The notes beneath the pieces are model-generated. The model made no database searches. It worked only from the letters and a program-made list of their open reading frames with translations, and had not been told where the DNA came from. Positions 8,272 through 16,274 of a stretch of DNA of 64,000 nt are shown here, in pieces. The stretch is taken from contig NZ_BOMQ01000074.1 of NCBI RefSeq assembly GCF_016862275.1, forward strand, positions 1 through 64,000. Reading direction: 5' to 3'. This DNA is from Actinoplanes nipponensis. Lineage in GTDB: Bacteria; Actinomycetota; Actinomycetes; Mycobacteriales; Micromonosporaceae. A program made the translations under genes and the position numbers. The stretch's first letter is position 1; each line of letters opens with the position of its first letter.

Positions 8272-8460
8272 CTACCTCAATGAATCCCTGCTGGTTTGAC
8301 AGAGGATTGCCTGCGCCTCAGCCTCAGCGGCTTCAAAGACATAAAGCCGAGAGCTCTGATCTATCGGAGATCGGCTCGCAAAAAGCTGTTGTGCGTCGCG
8401 AATTACCTGCGAGCGGCGCCGCACCCGATCCGTCGCCTGCTCAATCCTGGCAAACTTCAT
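8272..8460 (-). CDS. Possible small protein downstream of the avcD-like gene (62 aa)
   Basis: An in-frame ATG at 8460, preceded by GAGGATGAAG, opens a helical charged peptide (KFARIEQATDRVRRRSQVI, then YVFEAAEAEAQAI). A longer form starts at 8490. It lies on the same strand as the deaminase gene and 151 bp past its end. No family is recognised. The remaining bases of 8156-8611 show no other convincing gene. Confidence 0.3.
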   Translation of the reverse strand: MKFARIEQATDRVRRRSQVIRDAQQLFASRSPIDQSSRLYVFEAAEAEAQAILCQTSRDSLR

Positions 8461-8611
8461 AGCTTCATCCTCGACCTTCACGCCACGCATCCGACGAAGG
8501 ATGCCGCATGTCTAGTAGCGGTGTCTACGTCCGCGTGACCGAAACCTCATCGACCACGACTCGAACAAGTCGTAACTCGTCAGAACTCCACGATCACCCC
8601 AATTACTTACA

Positions 8612-10144
8612 CTACTCTCCGGAGTTGTGACCTTGCAGAGCGCTCAAGGCGTCACTCTCCCTAGCCAAGACTGCTTCCCCATCCATCGATGCCGTTAGCG
8701 GAATCGCCGTACTTCTCTCATATCGACCCCAAGGCTTCATTCGACCGGTCGCACTCTTGCGATCTTCAGCTACTACAAATAGATGCCGATATCTCCGAGG
8801 CGAGACGCCAGTAAATGGCTTGAATGAACCAATTACAGCATCGCCGTACATGGCGGATGCGCGACTTTTCGGATAAGGCTCAAGGTATTCTACGTTCACA
8901 CCAAGCGAAATGATATGTTTGGCGCAACCATGGCAGGGATAGGCAGTCACATAGATAACTGAATCATCAATTCGATGGCCGGATCTTAGCGCGTCCAGCA
9001 GCGCCGACATCTCGGCATGGACGGTATTCTGAAACTCGGTCAGATCCCGAATATCAGCGTCCTTGAGGGCGCCGTTGAGCAAATCCTCTACCAACTGGTT
9101 CGGATCCTTAGTCAGGCAGCTTACAGTCTCTTCACGGAGATGGCTGTCTCCCAGTTTTCGCAATGTATCCAAGACTAGCTCCTTCACCGCAACCATGCTG
9201 GCGTCAAAGCTAGGAGACGCCTCGATTATCGGATGAGAATTTGCACCCATACCGATGACCGAACGTCCGTCTCGCATCATCACTGCACCCACCTTGCGTC
9301 CAAGCTCGGCTGATCGCGTCCGCGCGTCGTCGGCCAATTGCATTCCATACTCACTGGATGTTGGGGGATGAAAGGACGGACTACCAAAAATCAAATCCAC
9401 GACACGCTCGGTCTGATCACCCACGTGAGAGTCGATGTCAATGAAGATGTCACACATCGGGAAGGTCTTCAACATGTTCTGCCCATACGAGCCGGACTCC
9501 TGCAAGTCACGCTCAATCAGCCGGCATGCCGTTTCTAAAACATCCTCAGCACTTTTCCCCAGTGATGCAGGGGTCATTTCGGTGGTGAGTGTACGCCGCC
9601 TCGTTTCAATCGATGCCTGAAGGCCAACAATGAATAGGCCGTCTCCGTATATCGCCCTCAGTGTGGTAACTTCGGAGGGTCGCTTCAGCGCGTCAATTAC
9701 ATAACAGGTTCTAGCGGGCGAAGTCTCGGCGAGACCGCCCCCGCCAACGCTTGGCTTGCGCACCTCCTCCCTTCGACGCCTTATATCTGCGACTCCATGT
9801 AGCGCAACCGCCGCGGCAGACCCTTCTTTTTCACAGAGTCCGTTACCAAAGTCCATCAGCTTGCCAAGCCGCACATCATAGGAATCAGACGTCAGGTCTA
9901 CTTTGTCCTCGGAAAGGAGAAGATCGACCAGAATATCACTTAGCTTAACAAACTGCGTATCGTAGTTATAAGAAAGCAAGACACCCGCGAGCTTTCGACA
10001 AAAGTCGTCCCCCGCCACCCCAACGGGTCGTACTAGTGCAAAAAACAGCTCGTGACCAAGGGGAAGGGCATGAGATTCGGGGTGGGTGCTTGACTCGTTC
10101 ATTACGTCATTCAAGACGCCAGACCTCACCTCACATGCAAACAT
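8612..10144 (-). CDS. avcD: Anti-phage dCTP deaminase, AvcD-like
   Basis: The protein is 510 residues long with the two-domain layout of AvcD. An N-terminal P-loop-kinase-like region (about 30-250, with TCYVIDALKRPSEV and YGDGLFIVG) is followed by a cytidine/deoxycytidylate deaminase domain. The zinc and catalytic residues are His376-Ala-Glu378 and the Cys pair of PCHGC (Cys404, Cys407). AvcD enzymes deaminate dCTP/dCMP after infection and starve phages of nucleotides. The Walker A position reads RPVGVAGDD, without a standard GKS/T. Base composition is clearly lower in GC than the neighbouring AICE genes (28 G/C in 8881-8940, against 43 in 7561-7620). The start is uncertain: ATG 10144 gives the longest form, ATG 10102 is an alternative. 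Orientation is opposite to the AICE operon. Confidence 0.88.
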   Translation of the reverse strand: MFACEVRSGVLNDVMNESSTHPESHALPLGHELFFALVRPVGVAGDDFCRKLAGVLLSYNYDTQFVKLSDILVDLLLSEDKVDLTSDSYDVRLGKLMDFGNGLCEKEGSAAAVALHGVADIRRRREEVRKPSVGGGGLAETSPARTCYVIDALKRPSEVTTLRAIYGDGLFIVGLQASIETRRRTLTTEMTPASLGKSAEDVLETACRLIERDLQESGSYGQNMLKTFPMCDIFIDIDSHVGDQTERVVDLIFGSPSFHPPTSSEYGMQLADDARTRSAELGRKVGAVMMRDGRSVIGMGANSHPIIEASPSFDASMVAVKELVLDTLRKLGDSHLREETVSCLTKDPNQLVEDLLNGALKDADIRDLTEFQNTVHAEMSALLDALRSGHRIDDSVIYVTAYPCHGCAKHIISLGVNVEYLEPYPKSRASAMYGDAVIGSFKPFTGVSPRRYRHLFVVAEDRKSATGRMKPWGRYERSTAIPLTASMDGEAVLARESDALSALQGHNSGE

Positions 10145-10507
10145 AGATGCAAATCACTCGCCGAGAGCAGGTCAGCCTGGGTGGCTCTGACTGAATAAGA
10201 CCGGAACCCGGGTCCCATAAAGTAATCCGATCGCAAACCAGCACGAGCACCCAATAAAGAGCTTTAAGGGACGATTCACCTCACCTCCACGCTGAGCCGC
10301 GACCACGTTTCCGGCGGACGCCCGGTTCAGCGGCCCACGCCCGGACACCTGACCGAGTAACGGCCGGGAGCCAAGTACAAGGTTCCGCAGCGCATGCGGC
10401 CAGCGCGCGCACTATGGGCGGATCGTGGGCGCCCACCCGATCCGGTAGGGCGAAGAGGGCAGAAACACCAGCGCAACGCCGTCGCACATGCCGGAACAAG
10501 GAGCTCC
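10145..10507. other. Non-coding stretch between avcD and attR
   Basis: No convincing gene is seen. The part next to avcD (to about 10275) is A/T-richer, and the part towards the attachment site returns to high GC. A near-perfect inverted repeat around TGGGCGCCCA lies at 10421-10442, 66 bp from the tRNA fragment, and may be an integrase arm site. Vibrio and E. coli avcD genes have a regulatory RNA (avcI) directly upstream; this region is where an equivalent would be. Confidence 0.4.
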
Positions 10508-10556
10508 CTGTAAATCCGTCGCGAAAGCTACAGAGGTTCGAATCCTCTACCCGCCA
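10508..10556 (+). other. attR: 3' half of tRNA-Tyr (anticodon GTA)
   Basis: The bases from CTGTAAATCC to CCCGCCA match the anticodon loop, the 3' anticodon stem, a class II variable arm (GTCGCGAAAGCTAC), the T arm (AGAGG TTCGAAT CCTCT), the acceptor 3' strand ACCCGCC and discriminator A. No 5' half (expected to begin GGCGGGT) precedes it, so it is not a functional gene. Integration of an AICE at the 3' end of a tRNA leaves exactly this remnant, while the intact copy is rebuilt at the other end. Tyr identity rests on GTA in the loop and the long variable arm. Confidence 0.82.
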
Positions 10557-10567
10557 CAGGCACACAG

Positions 10568-10607
10568 AACGGCCCCGGAAGCTGCGGAAACGCGCTCCGG
10601 GGCCGTT
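10568..10607 (+). terminator. Rho-independent-type hairpin, probably the original tRNA-Tyr terminator
   Basis: The arms AACGGCCCCGGA (10568-10579) and TCCGGGGCCGTT (10596-10607) pair perfectly. The hairpin starts 11 bases after the tRNA fragment. It would have ended tRNA-Tyr transcription before the element inserted. Confidence 0.7.
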
Positions 10608-10807
10608 CTCGTCAGGTCCCGCTTGATCCAGCCGAATCCGGCTCGTCGCGAGTGGTTGTGGGCGCCCGACATCCCCGCGGGAGGCATCGTCATGGTCAGC
10701 CGTCGTCGCAGAGCAGCTTGGCCGGCGCCTGATAGCAGGCATACATCGCCGTAGAACGTGGTTCGCTGCGATCGTCAGAATTCGACCCGCAGCGCCGATA
10801 CACGAGT

Positions 10808-12349
10808 GTGGCACTTCGAGAGGATGCTCCGGTACGCCAGGTCGGCCGCACGGCGACCGTGTACTTCATGGTCGTGTCTGCTGTGCTCGTGACGGTCTTC
10901 ACCGTGGGTGGTGCGACCTGGCATCAGATGGCGCTCCTCTTGGCAAGCATGGCCGCCCTGGTCGCGGTCGTGGCAGCTCGGCGCATTCATCGCCATGCGT
11001 ACCGGTTGCCGTGGAACCTGGTGGCTGTTGGCCTGTCGCTGCTGACGGTGGTGAACGCCCTGTCCTTGGTGGGAGACGCCCTGCACGGGGGTGTCTCCGT
11101 CTGGCCGATCGCGCCGTTCCAGATCGCCGGCTACCTGGCTCTTCTGGCGGCCAGTCTGCTGGTGGTGAGGCGACGTGCCTCCGATGACAGCGGCGACGTC
11201 ATCGATGCGGCAGTTCTCGGCATTGCAGCCGCATCACCGGTCTGGGAATATGCGCTGCACCCCGCATTGATGGCCGCTGAGACGCCGACTCACCGCCATA
11301 TCGGCGTTCTGGTGCAGATTCTGGCGTTGATGGGCATTCTCGGGTCGATGCTGCGTATCGCCCAGGCGGCCGGCCGCGAGCAGGTCAGCGTGTGGCTGTT
11401 TTTCGGCGCGCTGGTCTGCGCCGTCATGGGCGACGTGTCTTTCACTACGACCGGCAACACCCCTGGCATCGCTTCGGCGGTCACCGGCTTGTGCTACATG
11501 GCCGGCTACCTGCTAATGGGCGCGGCGGCCCTGCATCCAACAGGCGGCACCCTGACGAAACCCGCCGCGAGTCACTACGCGGTGCCCACGAACATCCGAT
11601 TCAGCCTGTTCGGCGGCGCGCTCATCGCCATTCCTGTCGTGGGTGGGATTCCGCAACTGTTCGGAGAGGCTCCCGACGGATTGCTGCTGACCCTCGGGCC
11701 CCTGGCCATGGTGCCGATGGTCCTCATCCGCGCTCGTCAGCTCCTGGCTCAACGATCGCAGGACCGAGACGAGTTGGAGTACCAGGCCAACCATGATGAC
11801 CTCACCGGCTTGGTCAATCGGCGAAAGCTCTTCACCGACGTCAAGCACGCCCTTACGAGAACCGCACACGACCCGCCCTCGACAGCCACCGTGCTGTACT
11901 GCGATCTCGACGATTTCAAACCGATCAACGACCGTTACGGCCACGAAGCCGGGGACGAAGTGCTCCGATGCGTCGCCCGGCGTCTCGCGGCCGCATTACG
12001 CAAGAGCGACATCGTTGCGCGCGTCGGTGGTGACGAGTTCCTGGCGTACTGTCCCGGCGTCGACCGCACCGTCGCCGAATCGCTGCGGCAGAGCGTCGAA
12101 GACGCGCTCACGAAGCCGATCCTTTGGAACGGTACGACGCTGAGCATCGGCGTGACGGTCGGAACCGCAACCAGCGTCCAGGACGGCAACCTCGCGCCGG
12201 ATGAGTTGATCGCCGCCGCCGACGCCGCCATGTACGAACGCAAGCGTGCTCGCAAGTCCGCTCCGCTCAGGCCGATCACGACAGACCCGGCCGCGTTGCC
12301 GACTGAGCTGCCGCCGGCTTGGCGGAGCTTCTCCAACCTGATCGACTGA
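10808..12349 (+). CDS. Membrane-bound diguanylate cyclase (GGDEF)
   Basis: The protein is 513 residues from GTG 10808 (start uncertain; GTG 10806 is in another frame and ATG 10868 lies within the first helix). The first 310 residues hold eight or more hydrophobic segments, a sensory or anchoring module. The GGDEF domain follows, with the intact active-site motif G407-GDEF and an RKSD inhibitory-site motif five residues before it, so it should make c-di-GMP and be product-inhibited. No EAL domain is present. The gene is the first beyond the integrated element and stands alone; 10608-10807 shows nothing recognisable. In actinomycetes c-di-GMP controls development through BldD. Confidence 0.88.
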   Translation: MALREDAPVRQVGRTATVYFMVVSAVLVTVFTVGGATWHQMALLLASMAALVAVVAARRIHRHAYRLPWNLVAVGLSLLTVVNALSLVGDALHGGVSVWPIAPFQIAGYLALLAASLLVVRRRASDDSGDVIDAAVLGIAAASPVWEYALHPALMAAETPTHRHIGVLVQILALMGILGSMLRIAQAAGREQVSVWLFFGALVCAVMGDVSFTTTGNTPGIASAVTGLCYMAGYLLMGAAALHPTGGTLTKPAASHYAVPTNIRFSLFGGALIAIPVVGGIPQLFGEAPDGLLLTLGPLAMVPMVLIRARQLLAQRSQDRDELEYQANHDDLTGLVNRRKLFTDVKHALTRTAHDPPSTATVLYCDLDDFKPINDRYGHEAGDEVLRCVARRLAAALRKSDIVARVGGDEFLAYCPGVDRTVAESLRQSVEDALTKPILWNGTTLSIGVTVGTATSVQDGNLAPDELIAAADAAMYERKRARKSAPLRPITTDPAALPTELPPAWRSFSNLID

Positions 12350-12517
12350 TCTTGGCAACGACCAACCGACACCCCTGCTCGGCGGCCATCCCATCTGCGG
12401 TCGGCCCAGCCTGTGCGGTGCCCCTTGGTGGGGAGCAGGCTGCGCTTTGGAGCCCTCCGCCGCCCGACCTCCCGACGGTCACGCTGGCGCGGCGTGTCGT
12501 TCGCTCGGCGCCCCCGT

Positions 12518-13723
12518 TCAGCCGGCCTGCATGCGTTCGGACAGTCCGCGCAGTTCCGTTCCCCCGGCCTGCCGGCGGGACCGGTCGAGAAGTACCCGGA
12601 TGGTTTCCGCCACCTCCCCCGACGTCCGCACGTGCTGGGGCGCGATCCGTTCCGCGGTGAGCAGGAAGCGGATCGCTTCGCGGTCGCGGCCGCCGATGCG
12701 GGTCAGGGCCCGGGCCGTGTCGGCGTAGTAGAATACCTGCCGGACGCCGGCCGGGATCGCCGCCGGGTCGGTGCGTCGGGCGATCTCCACCACCCGGGCC
12801 GGGTCGCCGTCGTCGACCTCGATGCTCATTCGCCAGATGTCCACGTTGGTGGGGCCGAAGAACATGCCCATCGTGTTCGCCTCGCCGGTGTGGTGGGCCA
12901 ATCCGGCCGCCTCGGTCAGCCAGCCCCGGCTGTCGTCGAGTTGCCGGCGGCATCGGCTGGCCAGCGCGGCGACCAGGTGCAACGAGCCGAGGATCTCCGG
13001 TCCGCCGCCCCGGCCGAGGAGCCGGCCCAGGTCCTCCACTGCCCGCTCGGCGATCGTCTGCCCGCGCTGGTGGGAACCGCACGCGGTGGCCGCCCTGGCC
13101 AGCGCGTACGCCGCGAGCCCGCGCAGGACCGGGTCACCGGAGGCGTCCGCTGCGTCGCGGCATCGCTGCGCGGCCAGCCAGGCGTCGGCGGGGTGGCCGA
13201 GGCTGCGCAACACGGAGGAGGCGATGGAGGTCGCGTCGCACAGCAGTCGCAGCGCCTCGCGGTGGTCCGGACCGGCCGTCTCGGTGTGGAGGTCACGCAG
13301 CAGGTCCGGGAGCAGGCGGGCCGCGCCGGCGTAGTCGCACGCCTGGTGCAGGGAGTCGGCGAGGGCCACGCGGCGGGCCAGCTCGGCCACCGGCGGCGCC
13401 GACCCGGCCGAGGGTTCGGTCAGGTCGATGTCGATCAGGGCCCGGCGGAGCCCGAGCACCCCGGCCCGGGCCGCCGCGATGGCCCGGTCGGGGGCCGGCA
13501 CCCCGGCCCCGGCCAGGTCGGCCGGGGCACACTCCAGCGCGCCGGCGATGTCCGCCAGCATGAACCGGTTGTCGGCCGCCTGCAGCCCCCGTTCGATCCG
13601 GCTCCAGGTGGCGTGCGAGACACCGGCCCGGCTGGCGGCGTACCGGACGCTCCAACCCCGGAGCAGGCGGCGCAGGCGCATTTGCTCGCCGACCGCGGGG
13701 TCGGCGCTCCTTCGTGGGGTCAT
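12518..13723 (-). CDS. XRE-family transcriptional regulator with TPR-like C-terminus
   Basis: The 401-aa protein has an N-terminal helix-turn-helix (about residues 15-72: QMRLRRLLRGWSVRYAASRA, GVSHATWSRIERGLQ) and a long alpha-helical, alanine-rich remainder. That part resembles the TPR-like regions of actinobacterial XRE regulators that sense peptides or bind partners. It diverges from the unknown gene at 13805 across an 81-bp gap. The target is unknown. The 168 bases between it and the diguanylate cyclase hold no gene. Confidence 0.82.
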   Translation of the reverse strand: MTPRRSADPAVGEQMRLRRLLRGWSVRYAASRAGVSHATWSRIERGLQAADNRFMLADIAGALECAPADLAGAGVPAPDRAIAAARAGVLGLRRALIDIDLTEPSAGSAPPVAELARRVALADSLHQACDYAGAARLLPDLLRDLHTETAGPDHREALRLLCDATSIASSVLRSLGHPADAWLAAQRCRDAADASGDPVLRGLAAYALARAATACGSHQRGQTIAERAVEDLGRLLGRGGGPEILGSLHLVAALASRCRRQLDDSRGWLTEAAGLAHHTGEANTMGMFFGPTNVDIWRMSIEVDDGDPARVVEIARRTDPAAIPAGVRQVFYYADTARALTRIGGRDREAIRFLLTAERIAPQHVRTSGEVAETIRVLLDRSRRQAGGTELRGLSERMQAG

Positions 13724-13804
13724 GCGAGCGACGGTAGCGCCGGCGCTCCGGCGGGTGGTTCATCCTTGTACCACTGCTGCGTTCGGGCCGATACATTGCG
13801 CCCC

Positions 13805-14467
13805 GTGCAGCACCGCTTCCGTCACGCTCCCGCCATGCTGAGCCCCCGGGCTCGCCGATTCGTCGACGTCCACGGCGTCTGGCTCGACGTGCCGTCGGTT
13901 CAGGACCTGCGACAGGGCTGGGGCCGGGACGACATCCCGTCAGCCGTCATCGAACGCGCCGACAGCTACCAGAGGAGCTGGGGTGGCCTCGCGCTGCCAC
14001 CGTCGCCAGGCGGCGAGGAGGGCGACGGAGGGCCGCGCGTGCTGTGCGCCGACACCCCTGAGCGGGAGGAAGACTTCGCCGCACCGGGTTGGTGGTTCGG
14101 CGCCGGCCCGCAGCGCACGGCGGTCCCGTACGCGTACCTGATCGGGCCGGACGACAGCTTCGGCCTTGCGGGCGACACCTGGGTGCCGCTCCACGCCACC
14201 GTGCAGGGTTGGATCGAGTCCCTCGCGCTCGCCTACGCAGCTCGGCAGATGGCCGACACAGTCACCCGGATCTCCGGCCGCGCTGTCGCCGAGCTCGATC
14301 TGACCGGAATGCGAGCGGTGCCGGAGACGGCCGGCATCGCCAACACCTGGTGGATAGGGGCCGGGGCCCTCGTCGCGATCTACGGCGGAGAAGCCGAGCT
14401 GTTCAGCCGCCCGGCTCACCGCACCGCCTATGTGCACTCCGGTAATTTCGATATGCAGTGGCTGTAG
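13805..14467 (+). CDS. Hypothetical protein, possible SUKH-like fold
   Basis: The product is about 220 residues from GTG 13805, or 210 from ATG 13835; neither has a strong ribosome site. The piece DIPSAVIERADSYQRSWGGL followed by LPP resembles the N-terminal SUKH (SMI1/KNR4) pattern, and the C-terminal part is rich in Trp and Gly (NTWWIGAGALVAIYGG). SUKH proteins are often immunity proteins against toxins, but no toxin gene is next to it and the match is by eye only. Third-position GC is high throughout, supporting a real gene. It shares its upstream region with the XRE regulator at 12518-13723, which may control it. Confidence 0.6.
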   Translation: MQHRFRHAPAMLSPRARRFVDVHGVWLDVPSVQDLRQGWGRDDIPSAVIERADSYQRSWGGLALPPSPGGEEGDGGPRVLCADTPEREEDFAAPGWWFGAGPQRTAVPYAYLIGPDDSFGLAGDTWVPLHATVQGWIESLALAYAARQMADTVTRISGRAVAELDLTGMRAVPETAGIANTWWIGAGALVAIYGGEAELFSRPAHRTAYVHSGNFDMQWL

Positions 14468-14495
14468 CGCGGGCTGCAGGATCACGCCGGGTTGC

Positions 14496-15296
14496 TCACC
14501 GGGGGCCGATGAGCGCCCACACCACCTTCCCCGTGGCAGTCGGCATGGCGCCCCACACCGTCGCGATCCGGTCCACCGCCCGCAGCCCCAGACCCCGTTC
14601 CTCCCATACTCCTTCCCGGCTGGTGGGCAGCGCCGCCAGCAGCCGGGGCAGCCGGCGGCTGCCGTCGCTGACCGCCAGGTGCAGGCCGTTGCCGCGGCGC
14701 GTCAGCATCACCGTCATCTCGGTGCCGGCGTGGACCACGGCGTTGTCCAGCAGCTCCGAGATCGCCAGCCGGCCGGGATACTGCAGGGCGGGCAGGGACC
14801 ATGCCTCGCAGACGGCGTCCACTGCCTGGCGGGCCGCGGCGGCTGCCTCGTCACACGGTTGCAGCCGCAGCTGGTGCCGTTCGACCGGCGGTAGCCGGAT
14901 GTGCACCGCCGCGCGGGCCTCGTTCAGGGTCGCGTACACCGGCAGGTGACGTTTCGAGTCCAGTCGGCGGAGGCGGGCGGCCAGGGGCGCCGTCTCGGGC
15001 ACGCTCAGCACGACGCGTACCGCTGGCTGCAGTTCGGCGCCGCGCGTGGCCGCGGCCCACCAGGTGGCCGCGCTCGCCCCCGCCGGATCGCCGAGGTCGT
15101 GCAGGTCGATCAGGACCGCCCGGGGGCCCTCGGCGAAGCACTTGCTGATCGCCCGGGTGGTCTCCACCTGTACGCGGCGGCTCCACCGCCCGTGCGCCGC
15201 CACCTCCACCAGCGCCCGCTCCATGTCGGCGCACACCGTTACCGGCGCATCCGCATGCTCATCCTGGTCGAACAAGAGCGGGCCATTACTGATCAT
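14496..15296 (-). CDS. STAS-like/HATPase fusion protein (anti-sigma regulatory type), copy A
   Basis: The 266-aa protein starts at ATG 15296, preceded by GAGGAAA; upstream in-frame ATGs lack a ribosome site. The N-terminal half (about 18-125) resembles a STAS domain (RAVLIDLHDLGDPAG). The C-terminal half (about 145-262) is a GHKL ATPase of the RsbW/anti-sigma type, with N box SELLDNAVVHAG, G1 SDGS and G2 GLGLRAVD. At the place of the phosphorylated Ser of STAS proteins (DSAG) the sequence reads D70-P71-A72-G73. The gene diverges from a paralogue (15480) with the same architecture. It is probably part of a partner-switching circuit; target sigma factor unknown. Confidence 0.8.
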   Translation of the reverse strand: MISNGPLLFDQDEHADAPVTVCADMERALVEVAAHGRWSRRVQVETTRAISKCFAEGPRAVLIDLHDLGDPAGASAATWWAAATRGAELQPAVRVVLSVPETAPLAARLRRLDSKRHLPVYATLNEARAAVHIRLPPVERHQLRLQPCDEAAAAARQAVDAVCEAWSLPALQYPGRLAISELLDNAVVHAGTEMTVMLTRRGNGLHLAVSDGSRRLPRLLAALPTSREGVWEERGLGLRAVDRIATVWGAMPTATGKVVWALIGPR

Positions 15297-15479
15297 ATTT
15301 TCCTCACGTAGTCCGGACGACGCATTACCGTCCGGCGTCATTTGAAACGTCAGACTTTGAGCGCCGGCTCGAACCATCGAACGGGTCGCTGTGCGGTCAG
15401 GGGATGTGCACGCGCGGGGGCCCGGAATACTGTGTTCGGTGTCAGTCCGGCCCACCGCCCGTCAACCGGAATTCTGATC

Positions 15480-16274
15480 ATGAATACGTCTTATCTCATC
15501 AGGAACACCGCCCAGGTCAGCTGCCTCAACGATCGGGACGAATGCGTGACCACCGTGATCATCCGGGGACGATGGGACGACGATCTTCGCTCGCGGATGT
15601 CGCGGGTGCTGCGCGCCTGTGTCGCCGAAACCCCCCGGATGATCATTGTGGACCTGTCCGAGCTGTCCGACGAGGCCGGCGATTCCACCATGACGTGGCA
15701 GACGCTCTCGCGGTTCGCCGCTCAGCGGCGCGCGCCGATCGGCGTGGTCGTGTGCGCCTGTCCACCCCGGGTCGCCGAGCGGCTCCGGAACAGCTCCACC
15801 GGATACGTCGTGTCGACCGCCGAGACGGTGCGGGCGGCCCGGGACGCCCTCGCGGGATATCTGCAGTGGCCGCAGCACCACCGGATGCCGCTGCCGCCGG
15901 ACCCTGTCGCGGTGTTCCTGGGCAGCCGGACCGTGCACGACCTCTGCCGGAACTTCGGCCTGCCCGGGCTGGCCACCTCCGCCCGGCTGATCGCCTCCGA
16001 GCTGATCACCAACGCCGTCGACCACGCCGGGACCGAACTCGACGTGGTCGTCTCGGTGCGCGGGGACGTGCTGCACCTGGGCGTCTTCGACCGGGATCCC
16101 GCCCTGCCCAGGGTCGCCGAGGAGGAACCGTGGCATCCCGACCGGCTCCGCGACCGCCGCGGCGCCGGGCTGTGGCTGGTCGACGCCGCCGCCACAGCGT
16201 GGGGCGCGCTGCCCTGGCACAGCGGCAAGGTGGTCTGGGCCACCCTCGCCATCGACGGCAGGTCACCGCTATGA
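15480..16274 (+). CDS. STAS-like/HATPase fusion protein, copy B
   Basis: The 264-aa protein is a paralogue of the divergent copy A. It has a STAS-like N-terminus (TPRMIIVDLSELSDEAGDS) and a GHKL ATPase C-terminus (N box SELITNAVDHAG, G1 FDRD, G2 GAGLWLVDA). The phosphoacceptor position of STAS domains reads D64-E65-A66-G67, so the Ser is replaced by Glu. ATG 15480 is preferred, with only a weak CCGGA upstream. The stop overlaps the ATG of a separate STAS protein (16271), so the two are co-translated and probably interact. The 183-bp divergent promoter region is shared with copy A. Confidence 0.8.
   Translation: MNTSYLIRNTAQVSCLNDRDECVTTVIIRGRWDDDLRSRMSRVLRACVAETPRMIIVDLSELSDEAGDSTMTWQTLSRFAAQRRAPIGVVVCACPPRVAERLRNSSTGYVVSTAETVRAARDALAGYLQWPQHHRMPLPPDPVAVFLGSRTVHDLCRNFGLPGLATSARLIASELITNAVDHAGTELDVVVSVRGDVLHLGVFDRDPALPRVAEEEPWHPDRLRDRRGAGLWLVDAAATAWGALPWHSGKVVWATLAIDGRSPL

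Larger units (their letters stand above)
1..10556. mobile_element. Right part of a pSAM2-type AICE integrated at tRNA-Tyr
   Basis: The order GntR regulators, small proteins, FtsK-like translocase, DUF2637 membrane protein, HUH replication initiator, Xis and Int is the standard module order of actinomycete integrative and conjugative elements. Almost all plus-strand genes from 2452 to 8155 overlap their neighbours by a few bases, so they form one transfer/replication/integration operon. The right boundary is the tRNA-Tyr 3' fragment at 10508-10556. The left boundary, and presumably the intact tRNA-Tyr, lie outside the window. The 2.3 kb between int and attR is cargo. Confidence 0.85.

Noticed and set aside
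10508..10556. Functional tRNA-Tyr gene
   Set aside because: The 5' half including the acceptor 5' strand and the D arm is missing upstream of the anticodon loop.
10281..10814. Minus-strand 177-codon frame across attR
   Set aside because: It crosses the tRNA fragment and the terminator hairpin, is Arg-rich and has no ribosome site.
12413..14467. Very long plus-strand frame starting inside the XRE regulator region
   Set aside because: The first about 460 codons are antisense to a clear helix-turn-helix gene; only the part from 13805 has protein-like composition and its own start.
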